From the NCBI GenBank assembly GCA_048054495.1, contig JBGMQN010000113.1, forward strand, positions 25,905 to 89,904: a stretch of 64,000 nucleotides of DNA. Reading direction: 5' to 3'. The number at the start of each line of letters is the position of its first letter. Within the stretch, counting starts at the first letter, position 1. Shown here piece after piece: positions 34,503 through 42,885 of this stretch. This DNA is from JADFRG01 sp048054495. Lineage in GTDB: Bacteria; Chloroflexota; Anaerolineae; Anaerolineales; E44-bin32. The notes below the pieces were generated by a model. The model ran no database searches and was not told where the DNA came from. It saw only the letters and a list, made by a program, of their open reading frames with translations. The position numbers and the translations under genes are program-made.

Positions 34503-35114
34503 TTGGATCAAACACAGCCTGCGACATTTAGTGACGTAGCGCGCGCCCGCCTGAAAGGCGTCATGGATCCGATCGCCCTGTTCTTGGACGGCCTCGGTGT
34601 GACGGCCGATATGCTCACTCTGGCTGGATTTGGCGGGCATATCTTTGGGGCGATCCTGGTAGGCCTAGGCTACCTACGCGCGGCGGGTTTTGTCTTGTTG
34701 CTGCTCGCGCCGCTTGATGCCCTGGATGGCTCATTGGCCCGCCTGCGAGGGGAGCCATCTAAATTCGGAGCCTTCCTTGATTCCGTCATTGACCGTTACT
34801 CTGAGATGCTGCTCTTCGCAGGCTTCTTTGTTTACTTCCTACGGCGTTTTGATCAGGATATGGCGCTATGGGTCTTCGCGGCCGCGGCGGGTTCTATCCT
34901 GGTGTCCTACACACGAGCGCGCGGAGAAGCTCTCGGCTATGAGGTGCGTAGGGGGCTGCTTACCCGCTTCGAACGCTACCTCATCATCATTCCAACTCTG
35001 ATTCTGACCGTCCCGAAGATTGGCATTATCATCATAGCCATCTTCGCCAATTTCACGGCCGTCCAACGCTTCCTCCACGTGCGTCGTCAGGCCCGGGAAC
35101 GAGAGAGCTTCTAG
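34503..35114 (+). CDS. CDP-alcohol phosphatidyltransferase (PgsA-like)
   Basis: Predicted 203 aa. The CDP-alcohol signature D-x2-DG-x2-AR-x8-G-x3-D-x3-D is complete: DALDGSLARLRGEPSKFGAF and then LDSVIDRY. About five to six membrane helices follow the usual pattern. The enzyme transfers a phosphatidyl group from CDP-diacylglycerol to an alcohol such as glycerol phosphate or inositol phosphate; the acceptor is not clear. TTG 34503 has an AAGGACGGAG ribosome site just upstream and is chosen as the start. The lgt gene begins 1 base after the stop. Confidence 0.88.
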   Translation: MDQTQPATFSDVARARLKGVMDPIALFLDGLGVTADMLTLAGFGGHIFGAILVGLGYLRAAGFVLLLLAPLDALDGSLARLRGEPSKFGAFLDSVIDRYSEMLLFAGFFVYFLRRFDQDMALWVFAAAAGSILVSYTRARGEALGYEVRRGLLTRFERYLIIIPTLILTVPKIGIIIIAIFANFTAVQRFLHVRRQARERESF

Positions 35115-35115
35115 T

Positions 35116-35994
35116 ATGGAACAATTCGGGATCGATTTTCAATCGCTAGGCATCCAACTCACCGTATTTGGCTTCTCCTTAACCTTCCGTTATTACGGGA
35201 TACTCTTGATGAGCGGCGCAGTAGCGGCGGCATATCTTACCGGTCGGCTTCTAAAGTCCGAGCGGAAGGATCCGGACATTGCCTGGGACGGACTGATCTG
35301 GGTGCTGATATTTGGCGTCATCGGCGCCCGCCTTTACCACGTGCTCACGCCCTCCATCAGCACGGTTGATCTAGGCAAAGACGTTGGCTACTTCCTCACA
35401 AACCCCCTGGAAATCCTCAACATCCCCGCCGGCGGCCTTGGGATTCCTGGCGCTATTATTGGTGGCTTGTTCGGCGCCTACTTGTTTTCCAGGCGCCGGA
35501 AGATAGGGTTCGGGTCGCTGATCGACGCTGCGGCCCCGGGTCTTGCACTGGCGCAGGCCATCGGACGCTGGGGGAACTACGTCAACCAAGAACTCTATGG
35601 GCTACCGACCACGCTACCCTGGGGCATCCGAATTGACCCCCGCAATCGTCTCAGAGGGTACGAGAGCTTTGAGCGCTTCCATCCGCTGTTCCTTTATGAA
35701 TCGATCCTGAACTTCATTAACTTTCTGATCTTGATGTGGTTCTGGCGGAACAAGCGCGACAAGCTCAAGGATGGAGACATCTTTCTCATCTACCTGGTCA
35801 TGTATCCCCTGCAACGATTCCTGCTCGAATACCTGCGCTTGGACTACGTCGAGATTGGTCCTGGAACCAATCTCAACCAGCTGCTGGCGCTTGGCGTGGC
35901 GCTTGGGGCCGGCATAGCGCTCTACGTTCGCAATCGTCCGGGCCCAGAGAAGGAGCAGCAAAAGCGAAGACGTTCCAGGCGGCGCGTGGGATAA
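35116..35994 (+). CDS. lgt: Prolipoprotein diacylglyceryl transferase
   Basis: Predicted 292 aa, seven membrane helices. The Lgt signature GRWGNYVNQELYGLPT and the earlier GGLGIPGAIIGG and LIWVLIFGVIGARLYHV segments are present. Lgt moves diacylglycerol from phosphatidylglycerol to the Cys of lipoprotein signal peptides, so its place directly after a phospholipid synthase is sensible. The C-terminus is a basic tail. Its stop lies 31 bases before the promoter of the ABC exporter. Confidence 0.95.
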   Translation: MEQFGIDFQSLGIQLTVFGFSLTFRYYGILLMSGAVAAAYLTGRLLKSERKDPDIAWDGLIWVLIFGVIGARLYHVLTPSISTVDLGKDVGYFLTNPLEILNIPAGGLGIPGAIIGGLFGAYLFSRRRKIGFGSLIDAAAPGLALAQAIGRWGNYVNQELYGLPTTLPWGIRIDPRNRLRGYESFERFHPLFLYESILNFINFLILMWFWRNKRDKLKDGDIFLIYLVMYPLQRFLLEYLRLDYVEIGPGTNLNQLLALGVALGAGIALYVRNRPGPEKEQQKRRRSRRRVG

Positions 35995-36025
35995 GCTCTC
36001 ACCCTCACATGGGAGATGGGGCCGA

Positions 36026-36054
36026 TTGAGCGGCGAATCTCCCACTGCTATAAT
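36026..36054 (+). promoter_or_regulatory. Promoter of the ABC exporter operon
   Basis: TTGAGC (36026-36031), 17-base spacer, TATAAT (36049-36054). The ATG at 36065 begins 10 bases after the -10, so the mRNA leader would be only about 3-4 bases. Confidence 0.7.
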
Positions 36055-36064
36055 CCTCACCTAC

Positions 36065-36997
36065 ATGCCAGCCCTCATAGAAACGCACAATCTAACCAAG
36101 CTATTTGGTGATCTCGTCGCTGTGGATGACGTGGCGCTTCGCGTCGAGGCGGGCGAGATTCTGGCCTTGCTCGGACCCAACGGAGCCGGAAAGACCACGA
36201 CCATCCGCATGCTGGCCTCCATCTTACGGCCTACTCGGGGGTGGGCGCGCGTAGCCGGTTTTGATACCAGGGTGGACGCCGTAAAGGTCCGGCACCAGGT
36301 CGGCCTGCTCACGGAGCATCACGGTCTCTACACTCGTATGAAGTCTAAGGAATATCTGGCCTATTTTGGTGCGATCTATGGCCTGGATCCAGACCATACC
36401 GCCCGACGGGCGATCGAGCTCCTGGACCGTTTCGGTCTTTCCGATGCCTACAATCAGCGGCTAGGTCAGTACTCGAAAGGCATGCGGCAGAAGCTTGCGT
36501 TGGCGAGGGCATTGCTTCACGATCCGGAAGTACTGCTCCTGGATGAGCCCACCTCCGCCATGGATCCGGAGAGCGCCCGAATGGTAAGAGAGAGCATTTT
36601 GGGCCTCCGTTCCGGAAATCGCGCAATTGTGGTCTGCACGCACAACCTCCATGAAGCAGAAGTCATGGCCGATCGCATCGCCATTATCCGCTGTGGTGGC
36701 ATCGTTGCGCAGGGCACCGCTAACCAGCTCATGCAAGACTACCTGGGCAGCCCAATTATGGAGCTGAAAGTTTCCGGTCAGCTCGATGGTGCGGTGGGTT
36801 TGCTGCCAGAAGGAGTACACATCCGGGAGCGGGGATACGATTGGATACGGTTCCAATCACCCGACCCCGAACAAATCAATCCCGAAATCATCGAAAGCAT
36901 GGCGGCCGCAGGTATGCGCATCGTGACCCTCTCAGAGGTAAAGCGCAGCCTCGAAGACGTGTATCTGTCGGTCATGCAGCGGGAGGCCAGGGAATGA
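36065..36997 (+). CDS. ABC transporter ATP-binding protein
   Basis: Predicted 310 aa. Walker A GPNGAGKT (37-44), the ABC signature QYSKGMRQKLALARAL, Walker B LLLDEPTSAMD and the switch His in CTHNLHEAE are all present. The C-terminal about 80 residues are the accessory domain common in ABC-2 exporters such as drug or antibiotic pumps. The stop overlaps the permease start (ATGA). The substrate may be a drug, lipid or peptide; the sequence does not decide. Confidence 0.94.
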   Translation: MPALIETHNLTKLFGDLVAVDDVALRVEAGEILALLGPNGAGKTTTIRMLASILRPTRGWARVAGFDTRVDAVKVRHQVGLLTEHHGLYTRMKSKEYLAYFGAIYGLDPDHTARRAIELLDRFGLSDAYNQRLGQYSKGMRQKLALARALLHDPEVLLLDEPTSAMDPESARMVRESILGLRSGNRAIVVCTHNLHEAEVMADRIAIIRCGGIVAQGTANQLMQDYLGSPIMELKVSGQLDGAVGLLPEGVHIRERGYDWIRFQSPDPEQINPEIIESMAAAGMRIVTLSEVKRSLEDVYLSVMQREARE

Positions 36998-38430
36998 ATC
37001 TGGGATTGACGCGCGAACTTCCTGGCACATTGCTCGTGGCGAAGCGAGAAATCCGGGATCAGCTCCGAGACTGGCGGATCCTGACCCCGATCATCATGCT
37101 GACCCTGTTCTTCCCATTGCTAATGAATTATACGGCTCGCACTGCGCTCAGCTTCGTCGAACAGTATGGGGCAACCATCATTGGCGAACGACTGATTCCG
37201 TTCTTGCTGATGGTGGTGGGATTCTTTCCGATCTCCATTTCTCTGGTGATTGCACTGGAAAGCTTCGCCGGGGAGCGGGAGCGGCTCTCGCTTGAGCCCC
37301 TGCTGGCCACTCCGCTGACGGACACGCAACTTTATTTCGGAAAGATTTTTGCTTCGCTCCTGGCTCCGATCGGAGCCGCATACCTGGGGATCTTCGTGTA
37401 CCTGGCTGGCCTGTTGTGGCGCCTAGGGTGGACTCCGACCCCACAGTTGTTGGCACAGATACTCCTGCTGACCGCGACGCAGGCCCTATTGATGGTTACG
37501 GCCGCAGTCGTAATCTCAACCCAAACCACCTCCGTGCGAGGCGCCAACCTGCTGGCCTCGTTCATCATCATCCCCGCAGCCCAGCTGATCATCATCGAAA
37601 GCCTGATCATGTTCTGGGGGCGCTACGCGGTCCTGTGGTGGATTGTGGCGGCCTTGCTGCTGGTTTCGGTGGTTCTTGGGCGCATGGGGCTACACCTATT
37701 CAACCGAGAGCAATTGCTTGGAAGAGAGTTTGATAACGTCGACCTGAAGTGGGGGGCGGGGCGGTTCTGGGATGGCTTTCGGGGCAAGGCTCGATCTCCC
37801 TTCATCTGGTATCGAGAGACGATCACTCGTACCCTGCCTGAAATGCGCGGCGCCCTGATCATCATGACGCTGGCTGTGGCGGCGGCCTACATCATTGGAT
37901 TCCGAAGTGCCTCCTCATTCACCCTGCCTGAGCAGTTGTTCGTCCAAGAGCGGATCGCGTCGGTATTCACCGACGAGCTGTCAAATTTCGGATTTCTATC
38001 CGCAAGCGGATGGGCGTGGATCGCATTCAATAATCTGCGGGCCGTGGCCATCGCGAGTGTGTTGGGGGCCTTTAGCCTGGGAATCGCCGCCATGCTGCTC
38101 TTGATGGCTCCGGTCGGGATCGTCGGCTATCTTGCCGGCAACATTGCCCTGGCCGGTGCGGACACCTCTCGCCTGATCATGGCCTTGGTGTTGCCGCACG
38201 GTCTCATAGAGATTCCGGCTGCCATCATCGCAGGTGCAGCGATTCTTCAGCTCGGCCTTGCCGCGCTGAGTCTGCCTAAGGGTTCGTCCTTAGGCGCCAG
38301 CTGGCTAGTTGCCCTCGGAAAGTGGGCGCGCCTGCTGCTTGCACTGGTTATTCCAATGCTCCTGGTCGCGGCTGCGCTTGAAGTATTCGTAACACCGCGC
38401 GTGGCAGTGGCACTGTTAGCGGGCCCCTAA
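36994..38430 (+). CDS. ABC-2 type permease fused to a SpoIIM-like membrane domain
   Basis: Predicted 478 aa. Residues about 1-250 are an ABC-2 permease with the ESFAGERERLSLEPLLATPL stretch typical of ABC-2 exporters. Residues about 290-470 look like SpoIIM/DUF95: ALIIMTLAVAAAYIIGF, LNNLRA-type NNLRAVAI, GNIALAGADTS and the PHGLIEIPA motif of that family. Fusing the permease to a SpoIIM domain in one chain is unusual; in other genomes SpoIIM-like genes lie separately beside ABC genes. The start overlaps the ATPase stop by 4 bases. Confidence 0.85.
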   Translation: MNLGLTRELPGTLLVAKREIRDQLRDWRILTPIIMLTLFFPLLMNYTARTALSFVEQYGATIIGERLIPFLLMVVGFFPISISLVIALESFAGERERLSLEPLLATPLTDTQLYFGKIFASLLAPIGAAYLGIFVYLAGLLWRLGWTPTPQLLAQILLLTATQALLMVTAAVVISTQTTSVRGANLLASFIIIPAAQLIIIESLIMFWGRYAVLWWIVAALLLVSVVLGRMGLHLFNREQLLGREFDNVDLKWGAGRFWDGFRGKARSPFIWYRETITRTLPEMRGALIIMTLAVAAAYIIGFRSASSFTLPEQLFVQERIASVFTDELSNFGFLSASGWAWIAFNNLRAVAIASVLGAFSLGIAAMLLLMAPVGIVGYLAGNIALAGADTSRLIMALVLPHGLIEIPAAIIAGAAILQLGLAALSLPKGSSLGASWLVALGKWARLLLALVIPMLLVAAALEVFVTPRVAVALLAGP

Positions 38431-38504
38431 ACCCATCCGTCTTCCGGTCCATCTGCTCAAACCAGACCGAGCAAGTCGGCTTGCAGCCACAGTTCCTGCC
38501 CCAA

Positions 38505-38540
38505 TAAAAAAAAGCCCCCGGAAACTCACCTGCCGGGGAC
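38505..38540 (-). terminator. Intrinsic terminator on the minus strand
   Basis: On the minus strand CCCCGG pairs with CCGGGG across an 11-base loop (38538-38516), followed by GC and eight Ts (38513-38506). It ends the cNMP-binding protein and 67-aa gene unit that starts at 39217. Confidence 0.8.
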
Positions 38541-38563
38541 TCAACCATTTCAATCTGCTTCGG

Positions 38564-38767
38564 TCAGTTTCTGATCGCCTTAACGGTCACGTGCAGGAAA
38601 CTAAAATCACCCCGAGCCGGCATGAGATCAACAACCTCGACAACCTCGAACTCCCTGCTCCCCAATGTCACGCGCTGCCCCAATTCCGGTTTCTTATCTT
38701 CATTGACAATTGCACCGGGATGACCGCCCCCCTGGACCACATAGCTAACTTTAAATATCGTCGACAT
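38564..38767 (-). CDS. Small soluble protein, 67 aa, unknown function
   Basis: Mixed beta/alpha protein with no membrane segment. A YVVQGGGHPGAIV stretch is followed by KPELGQRVTLGSREFEVVEV, suggesting a small beta-barrel. It begins 3 bases after the cNMP-binding gene stop and ends just before a strong terminator, so it is the second gene of a two-gene unit. Family not recognised. Confidence 0.6.
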   Translation of the reverse strand: MSTIFKVSYVVQGGGHPGAIVNEDKKPELGQRVTLGSREFEVVEVVDLMPARGDFSFLHVTVKAIRN

Positions 38768-38770
38768 ATG

Positions 38771-39217
38771 CTAGCGCCCGATGAGATGTTGATGGCGAAG
38801 CTTGAAGGATAGATCGGCGGCCATATTACGCATGACTACGTAACCCAGATGATTATGGGATTCGCATGCTTCCAGGAACGCCTCACGTGGAATGGCTTGC
38901 AGAGTTGCGTTTTCGGAAATCACTCGAACCGTGGCTGATCGAGGTCCAAAATCGACCAGGGCCATCTCGCCGAAGACTTGCCCCTGGCCTAAATTGACCA
39001 CGGTTCGCGGCGCGGGGTCTTCGGGCGTCTCTTCGTGAACGACTTCGACCAGGCCCTCCCAGATTATGTATAGCTCGTCGCCAGCGTCTCCTTGCTTTGC
39101 GACGACATGACCTGAGCTGAGCGTACGCTCCTCACAAACGGCCGCAATTTGATCCAGTTCGTCGGGCTCCAGGCCTTCAAATAATTCGACTTGGCTCAAC
39201 CTGTCGGAGAGTGTCAT
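38771..39217 (-). CDS. Cyclic-nucleotide-binding-domain protein
   Basis: Predicted 148 aa, one CRP-type CNB domain: VELFEGLEPDELDQIA, GDAGDELYIIWEGLVEV and the phosphate-binding cassette FGEMALVDFGPRSATVRV, which keeps the Gly-Glu and Arg residues that hold the cyclic phosphate. No HTH follows, so it is a sensor or a subunit of another protein. ATG 39217 has GGGAG 9 bases upstream; a TTG at 39223 is the alternative. It diverges from the Hsp20 gene. Confidence 0.85.
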   Translation of the reverse strand: MTLSDRLSQVELFEGLEPDELDQIAAVCEERTLSSGHVVAKQGDAGDELYIIWEGLVEVVHEETPEDPAPRTVVNLGQGQVFGEMALVDFGPRSATVRVISENATLQAIPREAFLEACESHNHLGYVVMRNMAADLSFKLRHQHLIGR

Positions 39218-39445
39218 TCTCAATAGCTCCCGGTGTGGAGTTCGGCTCAGTGCTGAGTCGGGATCTGGAGTTGCTCGCCCAGCGAGTGTCCCTCAGATAG
39301 GAGAGGGCCTAAGAGCATTCTACCGGCAATAATCGGAGCGCACAACACTTTGGCAAAAGTGCGCCGCAAAGTTGAGAATGGTAGAATGGGTGGCCGTATC
39401 GTAAATAGACATAACTGCACTCGACCCAATGAAGTTGGGGGAAGA
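39218..39445. other. Divergent intergenic region of the cNMP-binding and Hsp20 genes
   Basis: A 228-base region carrying both promoters. TAGAAT (about 39381) and TTGAGA (about 39373) are visible, but no clear pair with 16-18 base spacing and no CIRCE-type inverted repeat was found. Confidence 0.3.
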
Positions 39446-39856
39446 ATGGCGAAAATCGAACGGATCCAATTACAGGCCTCGGATGAGGATGCGTGGCCTC
39501 CTAGTTCGGAGCACGACTCTTTCTGGGGTATTAGGCGAAGGGCGCACACCTGGCGGCCGCCAACCGACGTGTATGAGACCGACGAAGGCTACCATGTGAG
39601 GGTGGAGGTCGCTGGAATGCGTGGAGCCGAATTCTCGGTGACCTTTGACAAACAAACTCTCGTGATTCGGGGCCTGCGGAGCGACGAAGGCTCCCAAAAG
39701 GCCTACCATCAGATGGAAATCGCCTATGGAGAGTTTGAGACTGCAATTCAGGTGCCGGAGCCGGTGAAGGTTCCCGATATTGAGGCCTCCTACGTTGATG
39801 GCTTCCTTCGGGTGGAACTCCCTAAGGCACAACCTAAAGTAATCTCGATCGAGTAG
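39446..39856 (+). CDS. Small heat-shock protein, Hsp20/alpha-crystallin family
   Basis: Predicted 136 aa. The alpha-crystallin domain starts near PPTDVYETDEGYHVRVEVAG and the final SFLRVELPKA-type stretch (VDGFLRVELPKAQP) carries the conserved strand. The short N-terminus has an EHDSFWG motif. Hsp20 proteins hold unfolding proteins for refolding. ATG 39446 has GGGGGAAGA upstream. Lon begins 7 bases after the stop, so chaperone and protease are one unit. Confidence 0.92.
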   Translation: MAKIERIQLQASDEDAWPPSSEHDSFWGIRRRAHTWRPPTDVYETDEGYHVRVEVAGMRGAEFSVTFDKQTLVIRGLRSDEGSQKAYHQMEIAYGEFETAIQVPEPVKVPDIEASYVDGFLRVELPKAQPKVISIE

Positions 39857-39863
39857 GGTCTTG

Positions 39864-42509
39864 ATGGAAGATCCAGACGACAAGTTATTGGAAGAACCAC
39901 CAGACGAGCCGGAAGAGTCAACCGAATCGCGCATCGTCGTCCGCGACGAGAGTACTGCGCCCGGAGAGCAAATGCCCGAGTCGGATGTGCTTACGATTCC
40001 GGAGGAGCTGCCGATCCTTCCCTTGAGAGGGGTCGTGGTCTATCCGCATACCGTGGTTCCGCTGACGATCGGACAGCCGCGATCCATTCGATTGGTTGAC
40101 GATGTGGCAGGCAAGGATCGTCTCATTGGATTGGTCGCTTCTCGCAAACCCGAGCTGGAGCAGCCAGGACCGGATGACTTATACGCGTATGGGACAGTTG
40201 CCAATGTGCAGCGGCTGTTCCGCGCACCGGACGGCACCATCCGCATGATTGTGCAGGGCCTGGCTCGATTCGAGCTGGGAGAGTTCAGCGAGCTCGAGCC
40301 CTACCTGCGAGCCAGCATCCTGCTCTGGCCAGAAGAGGTTGAGGAAGGGGTTGAAATCGAGGCACAGATGCGGGCCGCCTCGGACATGTTCCAGGAGGTA
40401 GCGGAGCTGGCTCCCTCGCTCCCCCGGGAAGTGGTAGGCAGCGTACTCCTTCAGGATGATCCACTCCAGGTCGCCTACACGATCGCGAATTACCAGCGTA
40501 TGGAGCTTGAGGTGGCGCAGGAGCTGTTAGAGGAAAATTCGACCGTCGCGAAACTTCAGCACTTGAACGCGTTGCTTAGCCGAGAGATCGAAGTGCTGGC
40601 GCTCGGTCAGCAGATTCAAGATGAGGCGCGCGAGGAGATTGAGAAGGTTCAGCGCGAGTTCTTCCTCCGGGAGCAACTAAAGGCTATTCAGCGCGAACTC
40701 GGAGAGGTAGACGAACAGGCCGCAGAAGTAGAGGAATTTAGGGAAAAGATCGCGCAGGCGGGTCTCCCAGAGGAGGCCGAGAAACAGGCCAAACGAGAAT
40801 TGGACCGGTTGTCCAAGCTTCCGACGGCCGCGGCCGAGTTTGGCGTGATCCGTACGTACCTGGACTGGATGGTGTCCCTGCCCTGGAGTAAGGAAACCGA
40901 GGACAATCTCGATCTGGAGCATGCTAACCAGGTTCTGGACGAGGACCATTACGGTCTAGAAGATGTCAAAGAGCGGATCCTGGAGTATTTGGCCGTACGA
41001 AAACTCAAGCTAGAGCGGAATGCAGGTGGCGAAGAAAAGGCGCAGGTGCAGGATGAGATCCGGCGCGAGCGGGAAGGCGCCATACTTTGTTTTGTAGGGC
41101 CTCCTGGTGTGGGCAAGACTTCCCTTGGGAGATCGATCGCGCGTGCAACGGGGCGCGAATTCATCCGCATTTCACTGGGCGGAGTTCACGATGAGGCCGA
41201 AATTCGAGGACACAGGCGCACCTACATCGGCGCCCTCCCGGGACGAATCCTGCAGGCTCTCCGACGCGTAGAGTCGCGCAATCCGATCTTTATGATGGAC
41301 GAAATCGACAAGCTCGGGCGAGATTTTAGGGGCGACCCAGCCTCCGCGCTGCTAGAGGTGTTGGACCCGGAGCAAAATTCCGAGTTTCGAGACCACTATC
41401 TGGAAGTGGCGTATGACCTTTCGAAGGTCATGTTCATCACCACTGCTAATTGGCTCGATACGATTCCTTCTCCGCTGCTGGACCGGATGGAGGTCATTCG
41501 CCTTTCGGGCTATACCGAGGGCGAGAAGGTCATCATTGCCAAGGATTACTTGATCCCAAGGCAGATCCGGGACAACGGCCTGCGGGAGGACGAAATCACA
41601 TTTACCGAACCTGCCATCCGCGAGCTGATTCAATCCTACACGCGTGAGGCGGGCGTACGAAACCTGGAGCGAGAGATCGGACGCGTTTGCCGAAAGGTAG
41701 CCACCCAGGTGGCGGCGGGGAAGACCAAGAAGAAGAAGGTGACGCCTGCCGTGGTCACAGAGCTGCTTGGCAGGGCGCGCTATCTAGGACCCGAGGAAAT
41801 TGCCGACCGAACTCGAATTCCCGGCGTGGCAGCCGGATTGGCATGGACACCGACCGGTGGCGAAGTTTTATTCATCGAAGCTACGGCCATGAAGGGCGGC
41901 AAGGAATTTAAGCTGACCGGCTCGCTTGGGGATGTCATGAAGGAGTCGGCTCAGGCCGCTCTTTCCTACATTCGCTCGGTCTCAGAAAGTCTCGGAATCA
42001 AGGATTCGTTTTGGAGCGAAAACGACATCCATCTTCATATTCCTGCGGGTTCGCAGCCGAAGGACGGCCCCTCTGCCGGAATCGCGATGGCCTCCGCACT
42101 CGCCTCGCTGGCTACCCGAAGGGCGGTTCGGAGCGACGTGACGATGACCGGCGAGATTACTCTGAGGGGCAAGGTGCTCCCAATCGGGGGTATTAAAGAA
42201 AAGGTGCTGGCGGCACACAGGGCGGGGCTGAAGACCGTCATCCTGCCCAAGCGAAACGAAGTCGATCTGGAGGATGTTCCGGACGAGGTAAAGGAGGTGG
42301 TTGATTTCGTCTTTGTTGACATGGTCGATGAGGTGCTTGACGCGGCGCTCGAGAGCAAACCGAAACGCGCAGCGAAAGCCAAGAAGAAGAGCCCCCCTAA
42401 GTCCGGGAAGAAGAAGACTTCCTCAAAGGCCAAGACGCAGACCGCAAAAAAGAAGCCAGTTCACCCCAAGAAGTCGGAATCACAAGAACCTGTCGGTGCC
42501 CCGAGCTAG
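39864..42509 (+). CDS. lon: ATP-dependent protease Lon with a histone-H1-like tail
   Basis: Predicted 881 aa. LON N-domain (LPILPLRGVVVYP), the AAA+ module with GPPGVGKTSLG and the Walker B stretch IFMMDEIDKLG, and a C-terminal protease domain with KDGPSAGIAMA (catalytic Ser) and GKVLPIGGIKEK (catalytic Lys). After the protease domain the chain continues about 55 residues as a Lys/Ala/Ser/Pro-rich tail (KKKSPPKSGKKKTSSKAK), absent from E. coli Lon. It follows Hsp20 and precedes a receiver protein. Confidence 0.96.
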   Translation: MEDPDDKLLEEPPDEPEESTESRIVVRDESTAPGEQMPESDVLTIPEELPILPLRGVVVYPHTVVPLTIGQPRSIRLVDDVAGKDRLIGLVASRKPELEQPGPDDLYAYGTVANVQRLFRAPDGTIRMIVQGLARFELGEFSELEPYLRASILLWPEEVEEGVEIEAQMRAASDMFQEVAELAPSLPREVVGSVLLQDDPLQVAYTIANYQRMELEVAQELLEENSTVAKLQHLNALLSREIEVLALGQQIQDEAREEIEKVQREFFLREQLKAIQRELGEVDEQAAEVEEFREKIAQAGLPEEAEKQAKRELDRLSKLPTAAAEFGVIRTYLDWMVSLPWSKETEDNLDLEHANQVLDEDHYGLEDVKERILEYLAVRKLKLERNAGGEEKAQVQDEIRREREGAILCFVGPPGVGKTSLGRSIARATGREFIRISLGGVHDEAEIRGHRRTYIGALPGRILQALRRVESRNPIFMMDEIDKLGRDFRGDPASALLEVLDPEQNSEFRDHYLEVAYDLSKVMFITTANWLDTIPSPLLDRMEVIRLSGYTEGEKVIIAKDYLIPRQIRDNGLREDEITFTEPAIRELIQSYTREAGVRNLEREIGRVCRKVATQVAAGKTKKKKVTPAVVTELLGRARYLGPEEIADRTRIPGVAAGLAWTPTGGEVLFIEATAMKGGKEFKLTGSLGDVMKESAQAALSYIRSVSESLGIKDSFWSENDIHLHIPAGSQPKDGPSAGIAMASALASLATRRAVRSDVTMTGEITLRGKVLPIGGIKEKVLAAHRAGLKTVILPKRNEVDLEDVPDEVKEVVDFVFVDMVDEVLDAALESKPKRAAKAKKKSPPKSGKKKTSSKAKTQTAKKKPVHPKKSESQEPVGAPS

Positions 42510-42519
42510 CGCGATCACG

Positions 42520-42885
42520 ATGGCGAAACTCATGATCGTGGACGATGACCACACCATGGTCTCTTTGCTTGCAACGCTCCTTGAGCTGGACGGATTCGAA
42601 GTGTTCCCCAAAACACAGCCAGGTGACCTGGTACAGAACTTGCGCCAGGATCAGCCGGATCTGGTGATCATGGACGTGTTTCTCTCAAACGGCGATGGGA
42701 TTGAGCTGCTGCGCAACGTTCGGTCCACGTCGGAGTTTAGGCACCTTCCAGTCATAATGACTTCCGGCATGGACGTAGGGGACCAGTGTCTGGAGGCCGG
42801 CGCCAACGGCTTCATTCTCAAGCCCTATTCGCCACCAGACCTGATCGATATGATTCGAGAGAATTTATTAGGAGAACGAGGTTGA
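42520..42885 (+). CDS. Single-domain response regulator
   Basis: Predicted 121 aa, receiver only. Acidic pocket DDD at 8-10, phosphoacceptor Asp52 (LVIMDVFLS), switch Ser (MTSG) and Lys (ILKPYSP) are in place. The ATG at 42520 starts 10 bases after the lon stop. Its stop overlaps the TTG start of the PHP-AlbA gene, so these are coupled. No histidine kinase is near. Confidence 0.9.
   Translation: MAKLMIVDDDHTMVSLLATLLELDGFEVFPKTQPGDLVQNLRQDQPDLVIMDVFLSNGDGIELLRNVRSTSEFRHLPVIMTSGMDVGDQCLEAGANGFILKPYSPPDLIDMIRENLLGERG

Noticed and set aside
35116..35994. Several 60-100 aa frames on the opposite strand of lgt, ftsK and lon
   Set aside because: They have no ribosome sites and mirror codon bias of the real genes.
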